Origin: Chloroflexota bacterium
GTDB taxonomy: Bacteria > Chloroflexota > Anaerolineae > Anaerolineales > VGOW01
Assembly: GCA_016197225.1 (NCBI GenBank)
Contig: JACPWC010000086.1
Location: forward strand, 1 to 33,366
DNA length: 33,366 nucleotides
Direction of reading: 5' to 3'
In this document: positions 16,627 through 26,103 of the stretch, one piece after another
Position numbering within the stretch: the stretch's first letter is position 1
Layout of the letters: the number at the start of each line of letters is the position of its first letter
Notes under the pieces: model-generated
The model's database searches: none
What the model was told of the DNA's origin: nothing
The model's input: only the letters and a program-made list of their open reading frames with translations
Made by a program: the position numbers and the translations under genes

Positions 16627-17610
16627 ATGTTCAACTCAACATCGGACGTTGTTGATGGTTTGGGCAAGCAACAATACATCGCCTCCAACGAAATTGGCAC
16701 GGTGCTATACCTGGCCGAGCGGTTGGGCAAGCCGGTGCTGGCCGAAGGGCCGGCCGGCGTAGGCAAGACCGAACTAGCCAAAGCCTGGGCCGCCTCTACC
16801 GGACGCGAACTCATCCGCCTGCAATGCTACGAAGGGCTGGACGAAACGAAGGCGCTCTACGAGTGGGAGTACGCCAAGCAAATGCTCTACACCCAACTCC
16901 TGCGCGACAAACTGCAAAACTTGCTGGTGGGCACAGAAACCCTCGGCCAGGCCGCCGACAAAATTGCCAACGAAGAAGAAGTGTTCTTCTCGCAACGCTT
17001 CCTTCTGCCGCGCCCATTGCTCAAAGCCGTGCTCTCCGAAAAACCGGTTGCGCTCCTCATTGACGAAATTGATCGCACCGACGCCGAGTTTGAAGCCTTC
17101 CTGCTCGAAGTGTTGTCCGACTTCCAAGTGACCGTGCCGGAAATCGGCACCCTGACCGCTCGCAACCAGCCGCTCGTTCTCCTCACCTCCAACAACACCC
17201 GTGAACTTTCCGAAGCTCTCAAGCGCCGTTGCGTCTATCTCTTCATTGACTATCCGACCGCCGAGGCCGAACTTCGTGTTGTTCGACTCAAAGTGCCCGA
17301 CCTTGCGCCCGCACTCGCCAAGCAAGCCGTGGACTTTGTTCAACGGTTGCGCCGCCTCGATCTCAAGAAAAGCCCCAGTGTGAGTGAAACCCTGGATTGG
17401 GCCAAGGCCCTCGTTTTGCTCAATGCCAAAAATCTCGACAAAGAGACGCTCGACAACACCCTGACCCTTTTGCTCAAGCACGAAGCCGACGTGCAACGCG
17501 CCCGGGCCACCCTCCAGCGCGACGACGGCTCGCCACGCCGCAGAGGCCCGCAAGACCCGGACAGCGGCACGTCTTTTGATGGCAATATTCGACCGTTGAA
17601 GCGGATATAG
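16627..17610 (+). CDS. MoxR-family AAA+ ATPase
   Basis: A 327-aa AAA+ ATPase. Walker A is GPAGVGKT (41-48) and Walker B LLIDEID (143-149); sensor 1 is the Asn pair in LLTSNNTRELS, and KRRC follows as the arginine-finger region. MoxR proteins act as chaperone-like ATPases that, together with a VWA-domain partner, assemble or activate other complexes (RavA-ViaA, CoxD-CoxE). The VWA partner is the next gene. There is no clear Shine-Dalgarno. The 3' end (from about residue 305) is a charged, low-complexity tail. The client complex is not evident here: no carbon monoxide dehydrogenase genes are in the window. Confidence 0.92.
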   Translation: MFNSTSDVVDGLGKQQYIASNEIGTVLYLAERLGKPVLAEGPAGVGKTELAKAWAASTGRELIRLQCYEGLDETKALYEWEYAKQMLYTQLLRDKLQNLLVGTETLGQAADKIANEEEVFFSQRFLLPRPLLKAVLSEKPVALLIDEIDRTDAEFEAFLLEVLSDFQVTVPEIGTLTARNQPLVLLTSNNTRELSEALKRRCVYLFIDYPTAEAELRVVRLKVPDLAPALAKQAVDFVQRLRRLDLKKSPSVSETLDWAKALVLLNAKNLDKETLDNTLTLLLKHEADVQRARATLQRDDGSPRRRGPQDPDSGTSFDGNIRPLKRI

Positions 17611-17684
17611 TGAACAGTGGGAAGTGAACAGTGAACAGCAGTTGTTCGCCACTGCTCACTGCTCACTGCTCACTGCCTACTGAA
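17611..17684 (+). repeat. Heptamer-word inverted repeat between MoxR and VWA genes
   Basis: The left half repeats the word GTGAACA (17610-17637) and the right half repeats ACTGCTC three times in tandem (17651-17671). Left GTGAACAG and right CTGCTCAC are inverted copies with one mismatch per word, so the spacer can fold into an imperfect long hairpin. It contains no gene. Confidence 0.7.
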
Positions 17685-17686
17685 TT

Positions 17687-19066
<1,380 letters not shown>

Positions 19067-20032
19067 CTATTCTCGCCTTTCGGCGTAAGTTCTGCCGTGC
19101 TGTTCAAGCCACTCGAGAATGGCGTGAACACTGCCGCTGGCCAGGGCAATGCTCGTGTCCGCCGCGCCATAATACAGGTGGATAGTGTCGCCATCGGGGG
19201 CCAGGGTGTAGCCGCAAGGAAAAACGACGTTGTCCACATCCCCGCGCAACTCGTAAGGTTCTTCCGGGCCAAAGACCCATTCCTCACCGCGTTTCAAACA
19301 ATGCTCCGGAGTATGCAAGTCAAACAGTGCGAGTCCTACCCGGTAAAGACAGCCGGCCGCATTTTGCCGCACCCCGTGGTAAATCACCAGCCAGCCCTGC
19401 GGGGTTTCGATGGGCGGCGGCGAGAGTCCGATTTTATTCGCGTCCCACCACCCACCACTCCGGGCTTCCAGCATCAGCTTATGACTGCCCCAGTGCCGCA
19501 GGTCGGGCGAATAAGACATCCACATGTGCGCGCCGGGGGCGCTGACCGGGCGATGGATCATCGCCCAATGGCCGCCGATGCGATGCGGGAACAAGGCCGC
19601 ATCTTTGTCTTCGGGCGACATGATCATCCCATAGCGCTCGAAGTGGCGGAAATCCTCGGTGAGCGCCAGGGCCACGCCGGGGCCAACGCGCGAGTAGGCG
19701 GTATAGACGACGGCATATTTTTTCAGTTCGGGGATGTAGGTGATGCGTGGGTCTTCAATACCCCACCTTTCCTCCGGGTAGTTTTCGGGGTCGGCCAGCA
19801 GGGTGGGCTGGGGATCAATCTGCCAGTCATCCACCCCATTGGCAGAACGGGCGGCGCACAAATGCGAATGCCCACGCCGATCTTCCACGCGGCACAAGAG
19901 CAGGGTCGTTCCATCAGAGAGCAACGTGGCGGCCGGGTTAAACACGCTGTGAATCGGATAGGGCCAATCGGCGGCGGTCAAGATCGGATTGAGCTTGTGC
20001 CGCCGGAAGAGTTCGGGGTGTTGATTATTCAT
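19067..20032 (-). CDS. GH130-like beta-mannoside phosphorylase/glycosidase
   Basis: A 321-aa five-bladed beta-propeller enzyme of the GH130 type. Visible features are FRRHKLNPIL at the N-terminus, SVFNPAATLL, LLLCRVEDRRG, the WGIEDPRI motif carrying the likely catalytic Asp, and LVIYHGV plus YYGAADTSIA toward the end. GH130 enzymes cleave or phosphorolyse beta-linked mannosides; the exact linkage cannot be read from sequence. I chose ATG 20032 (MNNQHPELF), which overlaps the upstream gene's stop by eight bases; an ATG at 20062 is possible. It is the second gene of a two-gene operon with the glycosyltransferase, which suggests paired synthesis and turnover of one glycan. Confidence 0.88.
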   Translation of the reverse strand: MNNQHPELFRRHKLNPILTAADWPYPIHSVFNPAATLLSDGTTLLLCRVEDRRGHSHLCAARSANGVDDWQIDPQPTLLADPENYPEERWGIEDPRITYIPELKKYAVVYTAYSRVGPGVALALTEDFRHFERYGMIMSPEDKDAALFPHRIGGHWAMIHRPVSAPGAHMWMSYSPDLRHWGSHKLMLEARSGGWWDANKIGLSPPPIETPQGWLVIYHGVRQNAAGCLYRVGLALFDLHTPEHCLKRGEEWVFGPEEPYELRGDVDNVVFPCGYTLAPDGDTIHLYYGAADTSIALASGSVHAILEWLEQHGRTYAERRE

Positions 20033-22322
20033 GGGATAGGGGCTCCAGAGATTGAAGAGCATTTTCAGCCAGCCGCAATTCCAGCAAGGCCTGGAGAAAA
20101 GCCAGCGTCGACTCCGCGCCCTGATTCTCGTTCGGGCGGTCGGGGTGCAGACCGTCCCGGCAACCGCCCGTCGTCGGATCGTAGATGGGTAACTTCAGGT
20201 CGTTGCGTCCGAGGAACCACTCGAAGGCGCGGCGGGCTTCCTTGCGCCAGCGCTTGTCTCCGGTGATCCGGTAGGCTTCGAGGCAGGCAGAGACCGTGGC
20301 TTGCGCCTCCACTGGCTGTTGATCGAACCGGGCCCGCTCACGGCCCCGCTCATAAAACCCGTTAGATCCAATGGGGAGAAAATGCCTGCCTTCGGCATCC
20401 CGCTGCAAGTCAACCAGCCAGCTAAGCGACTCCAGCCCGGCATCCATCATGGCGTTATTGGGAATTGATTGGCCGCAGAGGAGGAGGGCATGCGGCAGGG
20501 CGGCGTTGCAATAGGTCAACCCGTCTTCGTACCAGCGCCAGTCGTCCGAGCGGTGGCTTTGATAAAGCGTCAAGAGCCGCCCGGCCAATTCTTCCTGCAC
20601 CTGGCTCGCCATGCGGTCACCGGCAAAACGCTGGAGATACTCGCGGATGCCGATGAGGGCGAAAGCCCAGGCTCGCGGGCTGGTTGTATCGAGAATGGCG
20701 GGCAGGGCCTGCTCGAATAATCGGCCGGCCATACTCGGCAGGGCGGGTGTGTTGGAGCGGCCTAACACGGTGCCCAACGCCCACAGGGCACGACCGTGGC
20801 TATCGTCGGAGCCGCCCTCTTCCAGCCAGTGGCGCTGGTAATCCATAAAGTTGCGAAAGCGTCCGGTCTCAGCATTGAAGGCATACCAGACGAAGGCGAG
20901 ATAACGGGTAGCCAGTTCTAAGGCTTCCCCACCGCCCAATTCTTCCAGGAGAGCGCTCACCATCAGGGCGCGGGCGTTGTCGTCGGTCGTGTAACCCTCG
21001 CGATAGTTGGGTACGGTGAACAGGGCGTGTTGCAACATGCCGGTCTCGTCGGTCATGTGGCGTAAGTGATCGAGTTTGAGCGGAGGCAATTCGCCCGGGT
21101 GTTTGTCGAGCGCTTTGGCCGTGAAGCCGGGCGGGATGAAATGGCGGCGTTCGGCGCGGGCGCGTTCAAAACTTTCCATGTAGCGGCGGGCCACCTGCGG
21201 CCAGACCATCGCCCGCCCAAACAGATAGGCCCGCTTGCGTATGGCGTGACGTTTGGACTCGTTGTCGAGCAGATCAATCACCTGTTCGGCCAACGCCGCC
21301 GGATCACGGAACGGCACCAGCACTCCCCGTTCTTCGGCCAGCATCTCTTCGGCGTACCAATACGGGGTTGAAATCACGGCCTTGCCCGCCCCCAGGGTGT
21401 AGGACAGCGTGCCCGAGGTGATCTGCGCCGCGTCGAGATAGGGCGTGATGTAAATGTCTGCCGCGCCAATGAACTCGACGAGCTCCTCCAAACTGACAAA
21501 GCGATTGTAGAAGATCACCTGACCTTCCACTCCTTGCTCCTGGGCCAGCCATTGCAGGGACAGCCGATACGTTTCGCCGTCGTACCGCTTGACGTGCGGA
21601 TGAGTCGCGCCGAGGATGATGTACACCACGTTCGGGTGCTTGGCCAAAATGGCGGGCAGGGCGGCGATGACGTTTTCGATGCCTTTGTTGGCCGAGAGCA
21701 ATCCAAAACTGAGCAGGACGATTTTGCCCTCGACTCCAAACAGGTCTTTGTGAAAACTCGGATCCACAAAGGGCACATCCGGGATGCCGTGCGGGATCTG
21801 ATCAATCTTCCCCGGCGACACGCCATAGACCTCCTGCAAGAATTCTGTGCCACGCTCGCTCATGACGACCAACCGATCGGACAGGGCCGCGACCTCCTCC
21901 AGCACCCGTCGCTGATCGGGGTCAGGCTCGCGCAGAATGGTGTGCAGGGTCGTGACGATGGGCATGCGCAATTCGCGTAAGAGGGCCAGGATGTGACTGC
22001 CCGCCCGCCCGCCGAAGATGCCATACTCGTGTTGCAGGCACACCAGGTCTACATTGTTGATATTCAGAAAGTCGGCGGCGCGGCGATAGGACTCGAGGTC
22101 CTTCTCCGTCAGTTCAAAACGAACGCGGGGCGGATAGGCATAACCGGTCTCGATGTCATTGACCGGCAGGGCAATACACGTTGTTCCGCTATACTCGGCG
22201 GCGACGGCCTCGCACAGGTCGGTGGTGAAGGTGGCGATGCCGCACTGACGCGGCAAATAGTTGCCGATGAAGGCAATGCGGTTGATGGTTGAATTGGTTG
22301 AGCTGTGATCCATGACGAACAT
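20025..22322 (-). CDS. Two-domain glycosyltransferase (GT4 plus helical toroid domain)
   Basis: A protein of 765 aa from the ATG at 22322, or 762 from the ATG at 22313, which has AAAGAG about nine bases upstream and may be the true start. Residues 1 to about 390 are a GT-B fold family 4 glycosyltransferase: FIGNYLPRQCGIATFTTDL at the N-terminus, LQHEYGIFGG, HGIPDVPF, LSFGLLSANKGIENVI and the acceptor-side segment TLGAGKAVISTPYWYAEEML. Residues about 400-755 form an alpha/alpha-toroid-like region (YTTDDNARALM, DDSHGRALWALG, QPVEAQATVSACLEAY, NQGAESTLAFLQALLELR), as in glycosidases and epimerases of six-hairpin fold. It probably makes a cell-surface or storage glycan. This arrangement next to a GH130 enzyme is a familiar pairing. 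Confidence 0.88.
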   Translation of the reverse strand: MFVMDHSSTNSTINRIAFIGNYLPRQCGIATFTTDLCEAVAAEYSGTTCIALPVNDIETGYAYPPRVRFELTEKDLESYRRAADFLNINNVDLVCLQHEYGIFGGRAGSHILALLRELRMPIVTTLHTILREPDPDQRRVLEEVAALSDRLVVMSERGTEFLQEVYGVSPGKIDQIPHGIPDVPFVDPSFHKDLFGVEGKIVLLSFGLLSANKGIENVIAALPAILAKHPNVVYIILGATHPHVKRYDGETYRLSLQWLAQEQGVEGQVIFYNRFVSLEELVEFIGAADIYITPYLDAAQITSGTLSYTLGAGKAVISTPYWYAEEMLAEERGVLVPFRDPAALAEQVIDLLDNESKRHAIRKRAYLFGRAMVWPQVARRYMESFERARAERRHFIPPGFTAKALDKHPGELPPLKLDHLRHMTDETGMLQHALFTVPNYREGYTTDDNARALMVSALLEELGGGEALELATRYLAFVWYAFNAETGRFRNFMDYQRHWLEEGGSDDSHGRALWALGTVLGRSNTPALPSMAGRLFEQALPAILDTTSPRAWAFALIGIREYLQRFAGDRMASQVQEELAGRLLTLYQSHRSDDWRWYEDGLTYCNAALPHALLLCGQSIPNNAMMDAGLESLSWLVDLQRDAEGRHFLPIGSNGFYERGRERARFDQQPVEAQATVSACLEAYRITGDKRWRKEARRAFEWFLGRNDLKLPIYDPTTGGCRDGLHPDRPNENQGAESTLAFLQALLELRLAENALQSLEPLSHE

Positions 22323-22477
22323 CTCTTTTCTGACAACCAGCCTCTTTTTAGTTGTCCCTGGCTTTTTTAATGCAAAGAGACGGTTGCCTGGTGGCCGCCT
22401 CTGTCATACCCAGAAAAAGAGTGGGATCGAGTGTTTTCTGTGGGGAAGGTGAGCCGGCAATGATTACATCGTCAACC

Positions 22478-22507
22478 ACTATACCAGACAGTCTGGGTTA
22501 ATCCTAA
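22478..22507 (-). promoter_or_regulatory. Candidate promoter and operator of the glycosyltransferase operon
   Basis: On the minus strand TTAGGA (22502-22507), an 18-base spacer and TATAGT (22478-22483) make a plausible promoter. The spacer holds the perfect palindrome CCAGACAGTCTGG (22484-22496), a position typical of a repressor site, and GGGTTA/TAACCC (22495-22500/22505-22510) forms a second dyad next to it. The leader from here to the start is about 150 bases with no gene. Confidence 0.35.
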
Positions 22508-22510
22508 CCC

Positions 22511-22678
22511 TTGAAGCGCCGGGCTAAGTGGGTGGTTTGGTTCAACCCCGAAGCCAAGTACGAGTGGGGAACCGGCGACAGCGACATGCTGCAATACGCG
22601 CCGCTGGTGGACGCAGTGCATCAGGTATCCAGCTTGCGCCAGTTGACGGAAGCGGTGGATAAGCTGTTCACGAGATAG
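22511..22678 (+). pseudogene. Detached second 3' end of the VWA gene
   Basis: It encodes LKRRAKWVVWFNPEAKYEWG and onward to KLFTR-stop, matching residues 404-459 of the VWA protein. A TAA (22505-22507) stands in frame just upstream, so it cannot be the end of a longer gene here. Differences from the intact copy are almost all silent, so both copies spent time under selection as coding sequence before this one was orphaned. It cannot be a mere recent copying error. Confidence 0.88.
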
Positions 22679-22698
22679 ACGGAACCCCGACATGGCTA

Positions 22699-22733
22699 TG
22701 CTATAATCTCCTCGAAAGCAAAATTCGAAGGAG
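22699..22733 (+). promoter_or_regulatory. Extended -10 promoter and ribosome binding site of the yebC-family gene
   Basis: TGCTATAAT (22699-22707) is an extended -10 element with a perfect TATAAT, which explains the lack of a good -35. AAGGAG (22728-22733) follows with 8 bases to ATG 22742. This is one of the few genes here with both a clear promoter and a clear Shine-Dalgarno. Confidence 0.7.
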
Positions 22734-22741
22734 TTCTCCCC

Positions 22742-23491
22742 ATGTCAGGTCATTCCAAATGGGCAACCATTAAACGCAAAAAGGGCGCGGCTGACGCCAA
22801 GCGCGGCCAACTCTTCACCCGGCTCGCCCGCGAGATCGCAATGGCGGCCCGCGAGGGCGGCGGCGACGCCGACAGTAACTTCAAGCTGAGGCTGGCGGTG
22901 GACAAAGCCCGCTCCAACAACATGCCGAAGGACAACATTGAGCGGGCCATTGCTCGCGGCACGGGCGACGGCGAAGGCGGCGCGCTGGAGCAGATTATGT
23001 ATGAAGGGTACGCCGGCCACGGGGTGGCCGTCATCATCGAGTGTGTCACCGACAACCGCAACCGCACCGTATCCGACCTGCGGCGGACGCTCACCCGAGC
23101 CGGCGGCAACCTGGGCGAAGGCAATTCGGTGGCCTGGCAGTTCCAGCGCAAGGCCTATTTTGCCTTCCCGGCAGAAGGCCACGATCAGGACAAAGTTTTT
23201 GAGATGGCAGTGGATGCCGGAGCGGACGATGTGCAATTTGGCGAGGAGCACATTGAAATTTACGCCCCGGTCGAATCCTTCAAGTCGGTGAGCGACAAAC
23301 TGCGGGCGGCCAGCATCCAGCCTGAAGAAGCTGAACTGCGGATGGAGCCGACCAACACTATGGAGCTTTCGCGCGATGACACGGTGAAAGTGCTGAAGAC
23401 CATCGAAGAGCTTGAAGAACTGGACGACGTGCAGAAGGTGTACACCAACCTGCACGTGAGCGACGAAGCCGCGGAAGCGATGGCGGCCTGA
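22742..23491 (+). CDS. YebC/TACO1 family translation or transcription regulator
   Basis: A 249-aa protein starting MSGHSKWATIKRKKGAADAK, the signature of the family, followed by DNIERAIARGTG, YEGYAGHGVAVIIECVTDN and NRTVSDLRRTLTRAGGNLG. Bacterial members have been described both as DNA-binding regulators and as factors that help ribosomes through difficult sequences; mitochondrial TACO1 is a translational activator. The gene leads a run of co-directional genes yebC-like, ruvC, ruvA, an order common in bacteria. Full length for the family. Confidence 0.95.
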   Translation: MSGHSKWATIKRKKGAADAKRGQLFTRLAREIAMAAREGGGDADSNFKLRLAVDKARSNNMPKDNIERAIARGTGDGEGGALEQIMYEGYAGHGVAVIIECVTDNRNRTVSDLRRTLTRAGGNLGEGNSVAWQFQRKAYFAFPAEGHDQDKVFEMAVDAGADDVQFGEEHIEIYAPVESFKSVSDKLRAASIQPEEAELRMEPTNTMELSRDDTVKVLKTIEELEELDDVQKVYTNLHVSDEAAEAMAA

Positions 23492-23499
23492 CAATGACG

Positions 23500-23556
23500 A
23501 ATGACAAATGACTAATGACGAAAATGGTTGTCATTTGACATTTCCCATTTGTCATT
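23500..23556 (+). repeat. Word-repeat hairpin between yebC-like gene and ruvC
   Basis: AATGACAAATG (23500-23510) and CATTTGTCATT (23546-23556) are perfect 11-base inverted copies. The whole spacer is built from the heptamer ATGACNA on the left and its complement on the right. Confidence 0.75.
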
Positions 23557-23568
23557 TTTCATTCTTCT

Positions 23569-24057
23569 ATGCTCGTCATCGGCATTGACCCCGGCACGGC
23601 GACCACCGGCTGGGGGCTGGTGCGAGAGACCGACTCGGAATTGGAGTGTGTGGCTTACGGGGCCGTGATCACGCCCGCCGGCCAGCCCTTGCCGAAACGA
23701 CTGCAAACCATTCACCGCGAACTGAAGCAGGTCATCACTCTCCACCACCCGGACTCCGGCGCGGTGGAGAAGTTGTTTTTTCAGAAGAACGTGACGACAG
23801 CCATGTCGGTCGGGCAGGGACGGGGCGTGGCCCTGCTGGCTCTGGCCGACTGCGGCCTTGAGATGGGCGAGTACACGCCGTTGCAGGTGAAGCAGGCCGT
23901 CTCCGGTTATGGCCGCGCCGACAAGCGCCAGATGCAGGAGATGGTGCGCACCCTGCTCAACCTGGAGTCCATCCCCAAACCCGACGATGCCGCCGACGCG
24001 CTGGCGGTGGCGATTTGCCACTTGTATTCGGCGAAGATGAATGCGTTGATTGAATAA
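23569..24057 (+). CDS. ruvC: Holliday junction resolvase RuvC
   Basis: A 162-aa endonuclease that cuts four-way DNA junctions during recombinational repair. The four catalytic acidic residues are present: D7 (GIDPGTATTGWG), E67 (AVEKLFF), D140 and D143 (KPDDAADALAVAICH). Length is normal. It is followed, after a hairpin spacer, by ruvA. No ruvB is within the window. Confidence 0.97.
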   Translation: MLVIGIDPGTATTGWGLVRETDSELECVAYGAVITPAGQPLPKRLQTIHRELKQVITLHHPDSGAVEKLFFQKNVTTAMSVGQGRGVALLALADCGLEMGEYTPLQVKQAVSGYGRADKRQMQEMVRTLLNLESIPKPDDAADALAVAICHLYSAKMNALIE

Positions 24058-24061
24058 TTCC

Positions 24062-24103
24062 CAATGCTCAATTCACAATGCGCAATTTGTGAATTGAGCA
24101 TTG
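24062..24103 (+). repeat. Perfect 17-bp hairpin between ruvC and ruvA
   Basis: CAATGCTCAATTCACAA (24062-24078) and TTGTGAATTGAGCATTG (24087-24103) are perfect inverted copies with an 8-base loop, and a further shifted copy of the same words runs on to 24117. No T-run follows, and the genes on either side should be co-expressed, so termination is unlikely. Confidence 0.9.
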
Positions 24104-24119
24104 AGCATTGTGAATTGAA

Positions 24120-24704
24120 ATGATCTCCTCCCTCCGCGGCCTCATCCAACATATTGACAACGACTTCCTCATCCTCGAAGTTGGCGGCGCCGGCTTGAAG
24201 GTGTTTGTGCCCGCCAGCGTCTTCGAGCAGGTTGACGGCGTGGGTAAGGTAGCTTTTCTGCACACCCATCTCATCGTCCGCGAAGATGCGCTGACGCTTT
24301 ACGGCTTTTCATCTGAGGAGCAACGGACTTTGTTTGAGACTCTGCTCGGCGTGAACGGCGTCGGCCCTAAGCTGGCGTTGGCGGTGCTGTCCTACGTTTC
24401 GCCCGACAACTTGCGGCGGGCGGTGGGCCAGGAACAGCCCGAAGTGCTGGATCGCGTGCCGGGCGTAGGCAAGAAGACGGCGGAGAAGATCGTCTTCCAC
24501 CTCAAGGATAAGTTTGGCCCCGGCCTGCCAATCGGCGCGGGCGTGCCTATTTCAGATGTGGATACTGAAATTCTGGGCGCGCTCACGGCCTTGGGCTACA
24601 GTGTGGTTGAGGCGCAGGCGGCCCTTCAGTCTATCTCGAAGGATGCTCCTAAAGATGTCGAGGAGCGGGTGAGACTGGCACTACAGTATTTTGCCAAACC
24701 GTAA
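24120..24704 (+). CDS. ruvA: Holliday junction branch migration protein RuvA
   Basis: A 194-aa protein that binds four-way junctions and loads the RuvB motor. The N-terminal OB domain (1 to about 63) starts MISSLRGLIQHIDNDFLILE, two helix-hairpin-helix motifs are GVNGVGPKLALAVLS and RVPGVGKKTAEKIV, and the C-terminal RuvB-binding domain (about 150-194) ends in VEERVRLALQYFAKP. It begins directly after the hairpin spacer without a clear Shine-Dalgarno. Confidence 0.97.
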   Translation: MISSLRGLIQHIDNDFLILEVGGAGLKVFVPASVFEQVDGVGKVAFLHTHLIVREDALTLYGFSSEEQRTLFETLLGVNGVGPKLALAVLSYVSPDNLRRAVGQEQPEVLDRVPGVGKKTAEKIVFHLKDKFGPGLPIGAGVPISDVDTEILGALTALGYSVVEAQAALQSISKDAPKDVEERVRLALQYFAKP

Positions 24705-24708
24705 ACGA

Positions 24709-24747
24709 AAATCCCAAATTCCAAAAGCCCAAAATCCCAAATCTGCG
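24709..24747 (+). repeat. Left arm of inverted repeat flanking the four-helix-bundle gene
   Basis: A 39-base arm of CCCAAA words that matches the reverse complement of 25163-25201 at 32 of 39 positions. The 17-mer CCCAAAATCCCAAATCT (24728-24744) occurs again at 33339-33355. Confidence 0.85.
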
Positions 24748-24762
24748 AGGAGATAATCAAGA

Positions 24763-25155
24763 GTGACTGGACAGAGAATGGCTCCGGGAAAGGCCGATAC
24801 ACCCTACGACATTCGAGAGCGCAGTTTTCTGTTTGGGGTTCGAGTCATAAAATGGGTCCGGACATTGCCTCGGGATTGGGCTACAGAGACGTGCGCTAAG
24901 CAACTCATCAGAGCGGCTACTTCTGTTGGGGCGAACATCGAAGAGGCGGATGGAACTGAGACAATCAAAGACAAGGTTTACAAGTGGACAACATCGCGCA
25001 AAGAAGCGCGAGAGTCTCGGTTCTGGGTGCGCACAATCTGTGCGGCCAATTCCGAATCGCCAGAGGGTCAGGCTTTGATTCAAGAAAGCTCTGAACTTAC
25101 CAACATCCTCAGCACGCTGATCAAGAAAAATAAAGACACCCTCAACTCTGACTAA
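24763..25155 (+). CDS. Four-helix-bundle protein (S23/IVP family)
   Basis: A 130-aa helical protein of the family also called S23 ribosomal protein or 23S rRNA intervening-sequence protein. Family features are an N-terminal FLFGVRVIKWVRTLP helix, CAKQLIRAATSVGANIEEAD, and KEARESRFWVR. The molecular role of stand-alone members is not settled. GTG 24763 is chosen because GAGGAG stands 10 bases upstream; ATG 24778 is an alternative. It lies between ruvA and proC inside a pair of inverted word repeats (24709-24747 and 25163-25201), as if inserted in the loop of one of the local spacer hairpins. No reverse transcriptase or variable repeat is nearby, so a link to diversity-generating retroelements is not supported. 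Confidence 0.88.
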   Translation: MTGQRMAPGKADTPYDIRERSFLFGVRVIKWVRTLPRDWATETCAKQLIRAATSVGANIEEADGTETIKDKVYKWTTSRKEARESRFWVRTICAANSESPEGQALIQESSELTNILSTLIKKNKDTLNSD

Positions 25156-25162
25156 TACCGCC

Positions 25163-25201
25163 CGTAGATTTGGGATTTTGGAAGTTGGGCTTTTGGGATT
25201 T
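25163..25201 (+). repeat. Right arm of inverted repeat flanking the four-helix-bundle gene
   Basis: The inverted partner of 24709-24747, made of TTTGGGAT words. It stops just before the AGGAG ribosome binding site of proC (25203-25207). Confidence 0.85.
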
Positions 25202-25213
25202 CAGGAGCTAACC

Positions 25214-26062
25214 ATGTTCTCCAATACCACCATCGCCTTTATAGGCTCCGGCTCGATGGCCGAAGCCATGATTTCGGGGTTGATTGCCCAGAAGTTAATT
25301 GAGCCGCAAGCCATTGTGGCCTCCGGCCCGCGCCCGGAGCGGGGCGAAGCGTTGCGCGAGAAATATGGCGTCCGCGTCACGACGAATAACCGGGAAGCGA
25401 TAGAGGGAGCCGATGTGGTCGTGTTGGCGGTCAAACCGCAGATCCTGCCAACGGTCATGCCGGAACTCAAGGGCCACATCCAGCTTGGCTCGCTGGCCCT
25501 GTCCATCATCGCCGGAGTCAAAATCGAGACGATTGCTCAAGGCCTGCTTCACACCGGCATTGTGCGGGCCATGCCCAACACCCCGGCCCAGATTGGCGAA
25601 GGTATTTCGGTGTGGACGGCTTCCCACGAAGTGACGGAGGCCCAACTCAAACAGGCCGAGGCGATTCTGGGCGCATGCGGCCAGCAGGTCTTTTTGGCCG
25701 ACGAAGATTATCTCGACATGGCAACGGCGCTCTCCGGCACCGGCCCGGCCTACGTTTTCCTTTTCATGGAAGCTCTGGTGGATGCCGGGGTGCATCTCGG
25801 CTTCTCGCGCCACGTGGCCGAGCAGTTGGTGTTGCAAACCATCAAAGGCTCTGTCGAGTATATTCTACATTCGCCCAACCACCTGGCCCGGCTTCGCAAC
25901 CAGGTCACCTCGCCCGGCGGCACCAGCGCCGAGGCCCTCTACTACCTCGAAAAAGCCGGCTTTCGCACCGCACTCTCGCGGGCGGTGTGGGCGGCTTACC
26001 AGCGGTCGGTGCAGTTGGGCCGGGGCAAGAAGCGAAGCCAGTTGGCGGATGGAGAGAAATAA
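25214..26062 (+). CDS. proC: Pyrroline-5-carboxylate reductase
   Basis: A 282-aa NAD(P)H-dependent enzyme catalysing the last step of proline synthesis. The Rossmann motif is AFIGSGSMAEAMISGL (GSGSMAEA, 11-18), VVVLAVKPQIL follows, then RAMPNTPAQIGEG, ALSGTGPAYVFLFMEAL and the family signature VTSPGGTSAEALYYLEKAG. ATG 25214 has AGGAG six bases upstream; the frame is open further upstream but only through repeat sequence. It is separated by 41 bases from the next gene, which seems to have its own promoter. Confidence 0.96.
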   Translation: MFSNTTIAFIGSGSMAEAMISGLIAQKLIEPQAIVASGPRPERGEALREKYGVRVTTNNREAIEGADVVVLAVKPQILPTVMPELKGHIQLGSLALSIIAGVKIETIAQGLLHTGIVRAMPNTPAQIGEGISVWTASHEVTEAQLKQAEAILGACGQQVFLADEDYLDMATALSGTGPAYVFLFMEALVDAGVHLGFSRHVAEQLVLQTIKGSVEYILHSPNHLARLRNQVTSPGGTSAEALYYLEKAGFRTALSRAVWAAYQRSVQLGRGKKRSQLADGEK

Positions 26063-26068
26063 CCACTG

Positions 26069-26096
26069 TTGCGCGCCCGCCGTCTTGCACTAAAAT
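26069..26096 (+). promoter_or_regulatory. Candidate leaderless promoter for the toroid-kinase fusion gene
   Basis: TTGCGC (26069-26074), a 16-base spacer and TAAAAT (26091-26096) put the transcript start at about 26103-26104, on the ATG itself. There is no Shine-Dalgarno. Confidence 0.45.
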
Positions 26097-26103
26097 AGCG
26101 GCG

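Noticed and set aside
17610-17684. CRISPR array
   Set aside because: The repeats are 7-base words without unique spacers of regular length, arranged as an inverted repeat, and no cas gene is present.
19097-20266. Long plus-strand open frame opposite the GH130 and glycosyltransferase genes
   Set aside because: The minus-strand proteins have clear family motifs throughout; the plus-strand frame has none.
24062-24103. Intrinsic terminator after ruvC
   Set aside because: The stem is perfect but no T-run follows and ruvA begins 17 bases later on the same strand.
24763-25155. Diversity-generating retroelement accessory (Avd-like) protein
   Set aside because: No reverse transcriptase, template repeat or variable repeat is present; only the four-helix-bundle fold is shared.
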